From contig CAZDVQ010000006.1 of assembly GCA_964508975.1 (NCBI GenBank), positions 49,432 through 113,431 on the forward strand: a stretch of DNA of 64,000 nt, written 5' to 3'. The notes under the pieces were generated by a model. The model was given only the letters and a program-made list of their open reading frames with translations, was not told where the DNA came from and did not search any database. Each line of letters starts with the position of its first letter. Within the stretch, counting starts at the first letter, position 1. Shown one piece after another: positions 15,770 to 24,475 of this stretch. Position numbers and translations under genes: made by a program. This stretch comes from CAZDVQ01 sp964508975. Lineage in GTDB: Bacteria > Bacteroidota > Bacteroidia > Chitinophagales > Saprospiraceae.

Positions 15770-18016
15770 TTACTCATCCACCCGTTGCACCGAGCTTACC
15801 CCGTCGATGGCCTTGATGGAGCGGATAATCAAATGCAACTGGTCACGGTTATTGATTACCACCTGGATAGTACCTTCAAAATAGCCTTCGTCGCCGGTCA
15901 TGGTGATAGAGCGCATGTTTACCTTGAGCTGGTCGGCAATCACATCGGTGAGGCGTTTCACCACGCCCAGGTCGTCGATACCATTGATGCGGATGGTGGC
16001 GATGAACGAGGCCTCGGCGTTATCAACCCATTCGGCGCGTTTAATACGGTAGCCGTAAGTGGCTTGCAAGTGCTCGGCGTTAGGGCAATTGGTGCGGTGT
16101 ATTTTAGCGCCGCCGCCACTGCCCGACACGTAGGCAAACACCTCGTCGCCCTGGACCGGGTTACAACAGGAAGCTAGTTGGTAGGATAAAATAGTAGCAT
16201 CCACACCGTCGATCAAAAGCTTGGCCTTGCCTTTGTAGTCGCGGGAGCCACGGTAAACCTCTTCCTCTTCAGGTTTATGGATGGCACTTTGCTGTACTTT
16301 TTCAAAATGCAGTCTACCATTTTCAGAAGGTATGACCTTGATATCGTTGAGCGAGATAATCTCGTTAGCGATGGCCACATAAAAATCCAAGCGATTTTTA
16401 TAGCCAAAGTGCTTCACCAGGAAATCTATATTCTCCTCGAATTCTAGTTTCCAGTTATTGAGTTTGCGTTCCAGTGTTTCGCGGCCAAACTCACCGAGGC
16501 GGCGTTGTTCATCCTTGAGCGATTGTCGTATGCGCGAGCGGGCACGGCCCGTGACCACTATTTTGAGCCAGTCTTCGGTTGGTTTCTGCCCTTTGCTGGT
16601 GATAACCTCCACCTGGTCGCCATTGCGGAGCTCATAGCTGAGTGGAACTAGCTTACCGTTTACCTTGACCGACTTTGTTTTCTGGCCCACTTCCGAGTGG
16701 ATATCGAACGCGAAGTCGAGGGCCGTGGCCCCTTTCGAAAAATAGCGCATCTCGCCTTTCGGGGTAAAGGCGTAAATCTCGTCGTTGAATAGGTTATCGC
16801 GGAAATCGTTCAGTACCTCGATGGCATCGGAGTTGGGGTTTTCCAACACCTCGCGGGCGTGCGAGAGCCATTTGTCGAAGATATTATCGGCGTTTACGCC
16901 TTTGTAAATCCAGTGTGCTGCTAGGCCGCGCTCGGCGATGTCGTCCATGCGCTCGGTACGGATTTGCACTTCCACGAACTTGCCTAATGGGCCCATCACG
17001 GTGGTGTGCAGCGATTCATAACCGTTTTGCTTGGGCACGGCAATCCAGTCTTTCAAGCGCTCTGGCACAGGTGTATAAATATCGGTGATGATAGAATACA
17101 CATGCCAACAGGCCGATTTCTCCTTCTCCTTGGGTACATCCAGGATAACCCGAATGGCGAAAATATCGTAGATATCCTCGAAGGGAATTTGCTTTTTCTT
17201 AAGCTTGTTGCTGATGGAATAGATAGACTTAACTCTAGACGAGATGCGGTATTTCAATTCGTCGGTTTGAAGGGCATCTTTTACGGGTTTGACAAACTTG
17301 TTGACAAAAGCGCTACGGTCTTTGTCTGTTTCGTCTAGCTTTTGGGTCACGAAGTTGTATGCCTCAGGGTCGGTTATTTTGAGGCAGAGGTCTTCGAACT
17401 CTGACTTGATGGCGTACAAACCCAGGCGGTGGGCCAGTGGCGAGTACACATACGTGGTCTCAGACGCTATTTTGAGCTGTTTATGTATTGGCATCGAGCC
17501 GAGGGTACGCATGTTGTGCAGGCGGTCGGCAATCTTGATCATCACCACGCGGATATCCTTGGCCATGGTAAGGAGTACCTTCCTGAAGTTCTCGGCCTGG
17601 AGGCTAAAGCTTGGGATTTCCTCTTCCTCGTCGGTTGATTTAGCGTCAATAATCTTCGTGAATTTGGTCAAGCCGTCAACAATCATGGCGATTTTAGAGC
17701 CGAACTTGTTTTCGATTTCCTTGAGCGAAATCTCGGTATCTTCCACCACGTCATGCAGGAGGGCCGCGATAATAGCCTTAGGCCCCAGGCCCATTTCCTC
17801 GGCACAAATCTGGGCCACGGCAATAGGGTGCAGGATGTATGGTTCGCCCGATTTCCGGCGTTGAGGTTTATGGGCATCCACGGCCATCTCGTAAGCTTCG
17901 CGCACCTGTTTTTTGTCGGCCGGGCTCATTTCTTCCCGGATAGAACGCAACAGCCTGCGGTACGCACGTTGGATGACTTTAATTTCTTCTTCTTCGGTCA
18001 GTGTGTATAACTCCAT
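15770..18016 (-). CDS. spoT: Bifunctional (p)ppGpp synthetase/hydrolase (RelA/SpoT family)
   Basis: A 748-aa long RSH enzyme that makes and degrades the stringent-response alarmone. Domains in order: HD hydrolase (about 50-200, with YILHPIAVAQ and LLHDVVEDT), RelA/SpoT synthetase (about 255-365, with DIFAIRVIL and KPNGY-like KQNGYESLHT), TGS (about 410-470, FTPKGEMRYFSKGATALDFAF), a zinc-finger-like helical region with ASCCNP, and a C-terminal ACT domain (about 670-748). Conserved HD residues argue for active hydrolase. The frame can be extended three codons to a TTG, but the ATG at 18016 is preferred. It is divergent from 18361, with a long palindrome between them. Confidence 0.95.
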   Translation of the reverse strand: MELYTLTEEEEIKVIQRAYRRLLRSIREEMSPADKKQVREAYEMAVDAHKPQRRKSGEPYILHPIAVAQICAEEMGLGPKAIIAALLHDVVEDTEISLKEIENKFGSKIAMIVDGLTKFTKIIDAKSTDEEEEIPSFSLQAENFRKVLLTMAKDIRVVMIKIADRLHNMRTLGSMPIHKQLKIASETTYVYSPLAHRLGLYAIKSEFEDLCLKITDPEAYNFVTQKLDETDKDRSAFVNKFVKPVKDALQTDELKYRISSRVKSIYSISNKLKKKQIPFEDIYDIFAIRVILDVPKEKEKSACWHVYSIITDIYTPVPERLKDWIAVPKQNGYESLHTTVMGPLGKFVEVQIRTERMDDIAERGLAAHWIYKGVNADNIFDKWLSHAREVLENPNSDAIEVLNDFRDNLFNDEIYAFTPKGEMRYFSKGATALDFAFDIHSEVGQKTKSVKVNGKLVPLSYELRNGDQVEVITSKGQKPTEDWLKIVVTGRARSRIRQSLKDEQRRLGEFGRETLERKLNNWKLEFEENIDFLVKHFGYKNRLDFYVAIANEIISLNDIKVIPSENGRLHFEKVQQSAIHKPEEEEVYRGSRDYKGKAKLLIDGVDATILSYQLASCCNPVQGDEVFAYVSGSGGGAKIHRTNCPNAEHLQATYGYRIKRAEWVDNAEASFIATIRINGIDDLGVVKRLTDVIADQLKVNMRSITMTGDEGYFEGTIQVVINNRDQLHLIIRSIKAIDGVSSVQRVDE

Positions 18017-18098
18017 CAATATCAAGGCGTATTAAAAGATGAAAAAATATGGTATATCCCAACGGTTGAACCGTTTCAAGCAAAAATAATGAATAATT

Positions 18099-18275
18099 TT
18101 ATAAAAGTACCAGGTCAGAAATATTGATAGGTAAAAACGCAGCAAATTTTCTGGCAGACAAGGCGTAAAAATGAAGCGTAGTGGTGCCTACGGTTCACTT
18201 TTTACAACACAGTATGCCTGGAAATATGATAGTTTTTACTATTGAATATTTCCGTCCTGGTACTTATAAGTACTC
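18099..18275. repeat. Long imperfect palindrome (about 177 bp)
   Basis: The ends AAGTACCAGG and CCTGGTACTT are perfect inverted repeats, and the inverted similarity continues inwards (GAAATATT/AATATTTC, GTAAAAAC/GTTTTTAC, CGTAG/CTACG) almost to a 5-nt centre near 18183, about 75% by eye over 85 bp per arm. It fits a MITE-like relic or a very long RNA hairpin. It sits between the divergent spoT and 18361 genes. Confidence 0.7.
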
Positions 18276-18331
18276 GGGCAAAAAAAAGCACATGACTTTT
18301 ACAAACAATCGTCAAAGAACGAGAAAGACCT

Positions 18332-18339
18332 TAACTTTG
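18332..18339 (+). promoter_or_regulatory. -7 box of the secreted protein gene
   Basis: TAACTTTG matches TAnnTTTG, 21 nt before the ATG at 18361. Confidence 0.55.
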
Positions 18340-18360
18340 CAAGGATAAAATATTACCAAG

Positions 18361-19434
18361 ATGAAAGTACAACATGTATTAATGGCGCTGGGTTTGATGC
18401 TGCACCTATCTTTAGTTGCACAGACTAAACTCAACGTGGCTGAACTCAGTTTGAAAATAGATGCCAAAAGCACAGAATCTGTCTTTTACGGCTTTGCTGA
18501 GGGCGACCAGATTTTGCTCAACTTCGAGAGCCTCGACAAAAAGGAGCTCAAATCAATTGAAATCATCGAGTATCCTTCGAGCGTCAAATACAAAAACCTC
18601 GATGTGTCTATCATCAAGGACCTCAAGTTGTATGTAACCCGCAGCGCCGTTTACGAATTTAGGTTTTACAACTCGGCGGGCGCCAAAGGTCGTACCTTCA
18701 AGGTGAACATACAACGTATCCCGAAAGGCTACGAGACCTTGACTTTTAACACCTCAGTCAAATGGGTGCTCCCGTCCGATACCATCAAGTTGCCCAAGCC
18801 TAAACGCCTCCTCGAAAAGGTTGATACAAGCGTAGTAACGGTGTTAGACCGTATCGAGCGGGTGTATCCCAAGATGAGTTCAAACGGCTCCAACGAGTCG
18901 TGGGTAAACTTCAACTTACCCAAAAACGAGTACTTGCCGAATGCCGAGGCGCCTTTGCAAAGCAAGGAGATTTTGTCATGGGCCTACACCATTAATGTGG
19001 GCCCGTCGGGCTCGGCTTGGTACAACGATGCCAATAAAAAAGCGACCACCAAGGGCTTGGTTGCTGCGGGTACGGCTACCGGTTTGGTACCGGCTAGTTA
19101 CGGCGCTTTGGCCTTGCTGGCCATCGAGGGCGTGTCGGTTTTCGCGGCTGCACCCGAGGGCGACAACATTAATTTCGAGTTGCTAACTTTGGTCGATAAT
19201 ATCAAAAACCTCAAGCTAGGCGAGGGCAACACGGTGGTGGCCAATGGTCGCGAAATCAACAAAACACAGGGCTCATTCAGCTTTAAACTCACCAATGACA
19301 ACATGATGGCCTCGGTAGATGTAGACATCAAAGTGGTGGCCATCGTGCTGCACAAAACCTACAAACTCGAAACGCAGGTACGCGATAAATCAAACGACAA
19401 GCCCGGCGTAAAAGTACCAATACTCAGCGAATAA
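18361..19434 (+). CDS. Secreted hypothetical protein
   Basis: A 357-aa exported protein with a signal peptide (MKVQHVLMALGLMLHLSLVAQ). Residues 22-160 are a beta-rich region (KIDAKSTESVFYGFAEGDQIL, LKLYVTRSAVYEFRFYNS), followed by a glycine/alanine-rich hydrophobic stretch (about 225-260) that could insert into a membrane, and a further beta segment. No sorting domain or lipobox is present. I do not recognise the family. It has its own promoter and is followed by an A element beginning 8 nt after the stop. Confidence 0.65.
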   Translation: MKVQHVLMALGLMLHLSLVAQTKLNVAELSLKIDAKSTESVFYGFAEGDQILLNFESLDKKELKSIEIIEYPSSVKYKNLDVSIIKDLKLYVTRSAVYEFRFYNSAGAKGRTFKVNIQRIPKGYETLTFNTSVKWVLPSDTIKLPKPKRLLEKVDTSVVTVLDRIERVYPKMSSNGSNESWVNFNLPKNEYLPNAEAPLQSKEILSWAYTINVGPSGSAWYNDANKKATTKGLVAAGTATGLVPASYGALALLAIEGVSVFAAAPEGDNINFELLTLVDNIKNLKLGEGNTVVANGREINKTQGSFSFKLTNDNMMASVDVDIKVVAIVLHKTYKLETQVRDKSNDKPGVKVPILSE

Positions 19435-19441
19435 AGATTGA

Positions 19442-19574
19442 TTTGGGCGTTTCGCCGCTACGCGGGGCGTATGCAATACGCCCCTACTGACGCGCCGCCG
19501 CTCCTTTCCGCGCTCGCTGTCGCTCGGTGCTACGCACTGCCGCCTGCAGCGGCCCGCTCCAAGCAGCTAACGCA
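19442..19574 (+). repeat. GC-rich intergenic element A, copy 4
   Basis: Starts TTTGGGCGTTTCGCCGC 8 nt after the stop of the preceding gene, has the core GCGCTCGCTGTCGCTCGGTGC and ends CAGCTAACGCA. A GGGGCGTATGCAATACGCCCC hairpin is nested at 19464-19484. Confidence 0.85.
19464..19484. repeat. GGGGCGTAT hairpin nested in element A
   Basis: GGGGCGTAT-GCA-ATACGCCCC is a 9-bp perfect stem, followed by TACT. It looks like a small hairpin repeat inserted into element A, since other A copies lack it. Confidence 0.65.
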
Positions 19575-19773
19575 GCAAGCCTTACAGTTTAACTTCAGCA
19601 TAAAAGTTAGATATTGGGTCTAATTTATCAAGCTACTTCAAAAAAGGACTCGTAATATAGTATTTAAATAGCTGATAATAAATATATTAGTTTTGTAAAA
19701 CATGGATTGGCAGGCTAAAGTTTGAGCTACAATTTGAGCTTTTTCAGGGTTGATTGGCATGTACTTTTGTGCC

Positions 19774-20841
19774 ATGCAATATGCCAACCCCTTATACGAC
19801 CATGCTTTTAAGTACCTAATGCTCAACAACAAGTTGGCGCGGCAGGTCATTGGCACCATTATAGGAAAAACAGTTGTTTACTTGAAGTTGGAACAGCAAG
19901 AAATTGTTGTGCGCTCCGAGCAATTAGGTTTTGATGTTTTTCATTTGGATTTCAAGGCTACCATTCAACAGGAGGATGGTAGGCAAGAACAGGTCTTGAT
20001 CGAGCTTCAAAAAGCAAGAAACCCGGGCGATATAGACCGTTTCCGAAGATATATCGGCTCTACGTACATGCATACGAACACCCCCGTGAACATTGATATA
20101 CAGGTGACGGAGCAACCAGTTCCTATCGTTCTGATTTACCTGCTAGGGTTTAACTTGTCTGAAATTGAAGCACTTGCCGTCAGAATTGAAAATAAAGTTG
20201 TAAATTTGTCAACCCAGGCAGTTATGGATGTGGAATGCTCTTTTGTAGACGCCGTGGTACACAGCTGCTATATCATGCAGGTTAAACGGCTACCCAAGGA
20301 ACCTGTGACGATGATGGAACAATTTTTGAGCCTTTTCGACCAATCGAACGTGGTGCCAGGAAAGCGTTATATCCTTGAAATTGAAGATTCTAAAATCCCC
20401 AAAGCTTTTTTAGATATGGTTAAGTACTTACAAAAACCCTTGAAAGACCAAGTTTACGAGCGTAAACTACAGCTAGAGCAGGATCTGGAGGAATTACTCC
20501 TATTCCGGGAAAAACAAATGGAATACGCTAAAGCTAAGCTTGAGCAGGTAGCACAGGAAGTAGAGGAGGCTGTTCGCCAGAAGGACGAAGTGGTCCGCCA
20601 AAAAGACGAGGCAGTCCGTGAAAAAGATCAAGCTATCTTGGAAAAAGATGAGGTTGTCCGCCAGAAGGAGGAAGCAACTCGCCAGAAGGAGGAAGCAACT
20701 CGCCAGAAGGAGGAAGAACGCCGCCAAAAAGAGGCTTTGCTCAAAGCATCGGTTTTGGCCTTGCAACAACATGGCCTAGATAACCTTACAATAGCAGGGA
20801 TTTTGGGTGTTTCGATTGATGACATCGAAGCTGTTCTGTAA
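19774..20841 (+). CDS. PD-(D/E)XK nuclease family transposase (PDDEXK_2/Rpn-like)
   Basis: A 355-aa protein. The N-terminus MQYANPLYDHAFKYLM and the nuclease core with FHLDFKATIQ and VLIELQKA (an E-x-Q variant of the third motif), then DIDRFRRYIGSTY, are typical of the PDDEXK_2 'transposase' family related to recombination-promoting Rpn nucleases. Residues about 225-325 are a long coiled coil with tandem heptads of the type VRQKDEV and TRQKEEA. I start at ATG 19774 because it matches the family start; TACTTTTG at 19761-19768, a -7 box, ends just 5 nt before it, so the mRNA may be nearly leaderless. No terminal inverted repeats were seen around the gene. Confidence 0.8.
   Translation: MQYANPLYDHAFKYLMLNNKLARQVIGTIIGKTVVYLKLEQQEIVVRSEQLGFDVFHLDFKATIQQEDGRQEQVLIELQKARNPGDIDRFRRYIGSTYMHTNTPVNIDIQVTEQPVPIVLIYLLGFNLSEIEALAVRIENKVVNLSTQAVMDVECSFVDAVVHSCYIMQVKRLPKEPVTMMEQFLSLFDQSNVVPGKRYILEIEDSKIPKAFLDMVKYLQKPLKDQVYERKLQLEQDLEELLLFREKQMEYAKAKLEQVAQEVEEAVRQKDEVVRQKDEAVREKDQAILEKDEVVRQKEEATRQKEEATRQKEEERRQKEALLKASVLALQQHGLDNLTIAGILGVSIDDIEAVL
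20572..20736 (+). repeat. 21-bp tandem repeats encoding coiled-coil heptads
   Basis: Units such as CGCCAGAAGGAGGAAGCAACT repeat in frame and encode xRQKEEA heptads, with near-identical copies at the 3' end (20661-20710). Confidence 0.75.
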
Positions 20842-20893
20842 TAACCTTACAGTGTTAGCTAGGTATTTACTAGCTAGGATAATTGTATTTAAA

Positions 20894-21625
20894 ATGCTAA
20901 AAAATTTAACATTATTGTTTTGTCTTGGACTGCTGAGCGCTTGTGCGCAACTAAATATGCAGGCTTCAGAACAGGAAGCCTGTGACAGCATATACTACTT
21001 TTCAAGTCCAAATGATAGCTTAAATAGCAATGCTACGCTCTGCGTATGCTCGAACGATTATACTAGGACTTTGGCGTTGTACCATAATGTAGATTCGATG
21101 CATGACTGTGTTGATCAAACGTTATGTATTTCTATTTTTGAAATCAACAATGAACGGTATGCTGTATTTTGCGATACAACGCTTAAAGTATTCAAATTTA
21201 AAGATGTAAGCATTGATTTACAGTACCAGATTCCGATAGGTTTAGGTATGGCAGCAATGACACTTGAAAAGATAGATTTGAACAATGATGGTTACAAAGA
21301 TTTGGTAATTAGAGTCCCGCAAGGCGGCACTTATGGCGATGATTGTGTAATCATGTTTTATGACTCCCATGAGCAAACACTGGTATTTGACTCTAAAGTA
21401 GCGCTTAGAAATATCAGTATTGATACACTATCACAAACTATAAGCAGCCATTTTCGGTACTCAACTGTAGTATATAAAATAGTTCAAAACCGCTTGGTAA
21501 AGTATAAGGAAATGGTCTATCTGCACTACACCAGCAGTGACCCAACTTTAAACGACAAAGTTGAAGTTAAGATTTTTGATAACTTTGGCGCGTTAATACG
21601 TATTGATACCCTTAAGTTAGATTAA
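20894..21625 (+). CDS. Lipoprotein with EF-hand-like Ca-binding loop
   Basis: A 243-aa protein. The ATG at 20894 gives a signal peptide with lipobox LLSAC (Cys17); the longer frame upstream overlaps the 3' end of the nuclease gene and is not used. The mature protein has an acidic D-x-N-x-D-G motif (DLNNDGYKDLVI, around residues 133-144), as in FG-GAP/VCBS calcium-binding loops. The remainder is beta-rich. Family not recognised. It is AT-rich compared with mdh and other core genes. Confidence 0.7.
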   Translation: MLKNLTLLFCLGLLSACAQLNMQASEQEACDSIYYFSSPNDSLNSNATLCVCSNDYTRTLALYHNVDSMHDCVDQTLCISIFEINNERYAVFCDTTLKVFKFKDVSIDLQYQIPIGLGMAAMTLEKIDLNNDGYKDLVIRVPQGGTYGDDCVIMFYDSHEQTLVFDSKVALRNISIDTLSQTISSHFRYSTVVYKIVQNRLVKYKEMVYLHYTSSDPTLNDKVEVKIFDNFGALIRIDTLKLD

Positions 21626-21654
21626 TTTTCACTCCATCACCTAATATTGCAACC

Positions 21655-21978
21655 ATGATAGCCAAAACACTTGCACCCCCATATTACGCTGTAATTTTTA
21701 CCTCGATAAGAACGGACTTAGACAATGGCTATGCCGAAACGGCTGAAAAGATGCTTGAACTTGCACAAGGCATGGAGGGTTATCTAGGGGAAGAAAGTGC
21801 CCGGGATGGACTTGGTATCACGGTTTCATATTGGTCTGACTTGGAGTCGATTAGGCACTGGAAACAACATTCCGATCACTTGGTGGCGCAACAAAAAGGG
21901 CGCTCGGATTGGTACAAGCAGTACAAAACGCGTATCGCTAAAGTAGAGCGCGACTATGGTTTTCAGCTGGAGGAGTAG
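21655..21978 (+). CDS. Antibiotic biosynthesis monooxygenase (ABM) domain protein
   Basis: A 107-aa ferredoxin-like ABM-domain protein. The family pattern is visible as YYAVIFTSIRTD, GYLGEESARDGLGITVSYWSDLESIRHWKQHSDHLVAQ and a C-terminal WYKQYKTRIAKVERDYGF. Such proteins are small cofactor-free oxygenases or dimeric stress proteins. It probably follows the lipoprotein gene as an independent unit and converges on the DMT transporter gene across an A element. Confidence 0.88.
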   Translation: MIAKTLAPPYYAVIFTSIRTDLDNGYAETAEKMLELAQGMEGYLGEESARDGLGITVSYWSDLESIRHWKQHSDHLVAQQKGRSDWYKQYKTRIAKVERDYGFQLEE

Positions 21979-21985
21979 GCCTTCT

Positions 21986-22123
21986 CGGCGGCTTGTCCGC
22001 CGAAGCGCTAGTGATGCGCAGCGGTGGCCCGTAGGGCCAGACCAAGCCCGAAGGGCGCAGGGCCGAGCGAATAGCGAGCCGCGAAGCGTAACGGCGACCG
22101 CCTCGGCGGGCGCAGCGCCCAAA
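21986..22123 (-). repeat. GC-rich intergenic element A, copy 5
   Basis: Reverse orientation: it ends GCGCAGCGCCCAAAT 8 nt from the stop of the minus-strand transporter gene, so in gene-relative terms it directly follows that stop. Core CCGAGCGAATAGCGAGC. Confidence 0.8.
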
Positions 22124-22130
22124 TATACAA

Positions 22131-22967
22131 TCAAGCTGGTTTAAGCCGAACGTTGGCCACGACACCCAGCACCACAAGGAACATTCCTACGAAAACCCAG
22201 GGCGAATAGCTGTGGTTAAATAGGAAATAATCGAAGCCTACTGCGTACAAAACACCGAGATACTTGAGTACCGAAACCACGCCGGCTTTCTCGGCCTGGA
22301 AGGAGAGGGTCATGAAAACTTGACCAGCTTGGGTGAATAAGCCCATCAGTAATATCCAAAACCACTGGTCGGGTTGTGGCATAACGAAGTTGAATAAAGT
22401 CATAAGGCCCATGACCGGTATGGCCACGATAGGGAAGTACAGCACCACCACGATGGGGTGATCGCTATCCTTGAGCAGGCGGATACAGTTGTACGCCAAG
22501 CCCGCAAACATAGATGAAATGACCCCTACAACGAGCCAAAACCAGCTTAACTCTTGGTCGAAACCCTGTATAATCAAAACGCCCGCGAAGGAGAGCAAGA
22601 AGAACATGGCTGATTTGAATGGCAGTGATTCCTGGAGGATGAACACCGCGAATATGGCCGTGAAAATGGGGGATAAATATTGCAGCGTGACCGCCGTGGC
22701 CAAGGGAATGTTGGTGAGCGTGTTGAAGAATAGAAACAGGGCCGTGGTGCCGAAAATACCCCGTAGCAACAGTACTTTATGGTTGTGGCCCATGATTGGC
22801 CGGATGTTCTTGTACCAGATCCAAGAAAGGCTCAATACAATGGAAATGATGGAGCGGAAAAGTACGATTTCGTGTATGGGCAAGCTCTTGAGCTGCTTCA
22901 CGCTGAGCTGCATTATGGCGAAGGCCAGGGTGCCAGCCAGCATGTATTGGATACCTTTTGAAAACAT
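22131..22967 (-). CDS. EamA/DMT superfamily transporter
   Basis: A 278-aa inner-membrane protein with ten predicted transmembrane helices arranged as two EamA repeats (about 5-135 and 145-275). VALQYLSPIFTAIFAVFIL-type motif is seen as VTLQYLSPIF at about 93-102. It is a drug/metabolite transporter of unknown substrate. It is divergent from mdh. Confidence 0.9.
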   Translation of the reverse strand: MFSKGIQYMLAGTLAFAIMQLSVKQLKSLPIHEIVLFRSIISIVLSLSWIWYKNIRPIMGHNHKVLLLRGIFGTTALFLFFNTLTNIPLATAVTLQYLSPIFTAIFAVFILQESLPFKSAMFFLLSFAGVLIIQGFDQELSWFWLVVGVISSMFAGLAYNCIRLLKDSDHPIVVVLYFPIVAIPVMGLMTLFNFVMPQPDQWFWILLMGLFTQAGQVFMTLSFQAEKAGVVSVLKYLGVLYAVGFDYFLFNHSYSPWVFVGMFLVVLGVVANVRLKPA

Positions 22968-23024
22968 GCTGCAAAGGTAGCTTTAAATATATCTAGAATT
23001 CTAAATGTATTCGTATAAATTGCA

Positions 23025-23032
23025 TACCTTTG
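23025..23032 (+). promoter_or_regulatory. -7 box of mdh
   Basis: TACCTTTG, followed by GCAG, lies 51 nt before the mdh start. It is a clear Bacteroidota promoter. Confidence 0.65.
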
Positions 23033-23082
23033 CAGTACGAAAAACTCGTTACAAATAATTCTTAAAATTATAATCTACCATC

Positions 23083-24015
23083 ATGAGTAAAGTAACCGTA
23101 GTGGGCGCCGGAAACGTTGGTGCTACCTGTGCTAACGTATTGGCCCACAACAACATCGTAAATGAAGTTGTACTTATCGACATCAACGGCAACATGGCCA
23201 AAGGTAAGGCGCTTGACACTTGGCAACAAGCCCCTATTGATTACTACAGCACCCGTTTGACAGGTTCTGATACCTACGAATCGACTGCGGGTTCAGATGT
23301 AGTAGTTATCACTGCGGGTATTCCTCGTAAACCGGGCATGAGCCGCGACGACTTGATTTCGACCAACGCTAAAATCGTTGCTAGCGTTACCGAAAACATT
23401 TTGAAATATACCCCTAATCCAATCATCATTGTGGTATCGAACCCACTTGACGTGATGACTTACGCTGCGTTTGCCAAATCTGGCCTTGATTCGAGCCGCG
23501 TGATGGGTATGGCAGGTATCTTGGATACCGCTCGTTACCGTGCATTCTTGGCCGAGGCTTTGGATGTATCGCCAAAAGACATCCAAGCGGTGTTGATGGG
23601 TGGTCATGGCGACACGATGGTTCCACTACCACGTTATACCACTGTTTCAGGTATCCCTGTTACAGAATTGATCGAGGAGGCGCCATTGAACGCTATCATC
23701 GAGCGTGCTAAAGTTGGTGGCGGCGAGTTGGTGAACCTCATGGGTACATCGGCATGGTATGCACCGGGTGCTGCTGCTGCTCAGATGGCCGAGGCGATTA
23801 TCCGCGACGAAAAACGCATTTTCCCAGTTTGTGCACACTTGACTGGCCAGTACGGTATCGACGACTTGTTCTTGGGCGTACCCGTTAAATTGGGCAAAAA
23901 CGGTATCGAGCAAATCATTGAATTAGACTTGAACGCTGACGAAAAAGCCTTGTTGCATAAATCAGCCGGAGCAGTTCGCGAAGTTGTTGAAGCTTACAAA
24001 GCGATGGGCTTGTAA
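23083..24015 (+). CDS. mdh: Malate dehydrogenase
   Basis: A 310-aa NAD-dependent malate dehydrogenase of the LDH-like type; it interconverts malate and oxaloacetate in the TCA cycle. Motifs seen: GAGNVG (residues 8-13), ITAGIPRKPGMSRDDL with the substrate-binding Arg, VSNPLDVMTY, GMAGILDTARYR and the catalytic GGHGDTMVP. Codon choice is strongly biased, as expected for an abundant enzyme. It is monocistronic, with its own promoter and a strong terminator. Confidence 0.97.
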   Translation: MSKVTVVGAGNVGATCANVLAHNNIVNEVVLIDINGNMAKGKALDTWQQAPIDYYSTRLTGSDTYESTAGSDVVVITAGIPRKPGMSRDDLISTNAKIVASVTENILKYTPNPIIIVVSNPLDVMTYAAFAKSGLDSSRVMGMAGILDTARYRAFLAEALDVSPKDIQAVLMGGHGDTMVPLPRYTTVSGIPVTELIEEAPLNAIIERAKVGGGELVNLMGTSAWYAPGAAAAQMAEAIIRDEKRIFPVCAHLTGQYGIDDLFLGVPVKLGKNGIEQIIELDLNADEKALLHKSAGAVREVVEAYKAMGL

Positions 24016-24037
24016 TCAATCACTCGTGTAAATAATG

Positions 24038-24067
24038 AAAGGCTACTCTGCAAAGAGTAGCCTTTTT
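24038..24067 (+). terminator. Rho-independent terminator of mdh
   Basis: AAAGGCTACTCT-GCAA-AGAGTAGCCTTT forms a 12-bp perfect stem with a tetraloop, followed by TTTGTTTTTTTT. Confidence 0.92.
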
Positions 24068-24079
24068 TGTTTTTTTTGA

Positions 24080-24178
24080 TTTGGGCGTTGCGGCTTACGC
24101 CGCCGCTGTCCGCCGGGGTTCGCTTTGCTCCGTGCTCCGCACCGCGGCTTACGCCGCGCCCTCTGGCCAGCTAACGCA
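24080..24178 (+). repeat. GC-rich intergenic element A, copy 6
   Basis: Starts TTTGGGCGTTGCGGC and ends CCAGCTAACGCA, immediately after the mdh terminator. It abuts copy 7 head to head, so that the pair forms one 270-bp imperfect palindrome with ends GATTTGGGCG and CGCCCAAATC. Confidence 0.85.
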
Positions 24179-24179
24179 A

Positions 24180-24349
24180 ACGGCGGCTTGTCCGCCGCCG
24201 CGCTAGGTGCCCGAAAGGCCGAGCCGAAGGCGCGGGTGCGCGTAGCGCACGGAGCGAAAAGCGAACCACGAAGTGCTCCGTAAGGGAGCAACGCGACCGC
24301 ACGAACCCTGTAGGGGACCGGCGACGCGAAGCGGCGCAGCGCCCAAATC
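24180..24349 (-). repeat. GC-rich intergenic element A, copy 7
   Basis: Inverted relative to copy 6 and longer (170 bp): GCGCTAGGTGCCC, core GGAGCGAAAAGCGAACC, end GCAGCGCCCAAATC. It contains several small GC hairpins. Confidence 0.8.
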
Positions 24350-24404
24350 AATATGTTACATTGGCTCATGCTAGGGTAAGAATTCAACAAACGGAAATTA
24401 TATT

Positions 24405-24412
24405 TACCTTTG
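24405..24412 (+). promoter_or_regulatory. -7 box of the endonuclease gene
   Basis: TACCTTTG followed by GCA, 63 nt before the ATG at 24476. Confidence 0.6.
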
Positions 24413-24475
24413 CATCTACACGCTGCCATCCAGACAACTTGGCTACTTGCATGCAGCAGCTAAACAAATTTAAAC

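Noticed and set aside
18017..18025. TTG start nine bases upstream for the RelA/SpoT gene
   Set aside because: The ATG at 18016 gives the usual N-terminus; the extension adds only three residues through a rare start.
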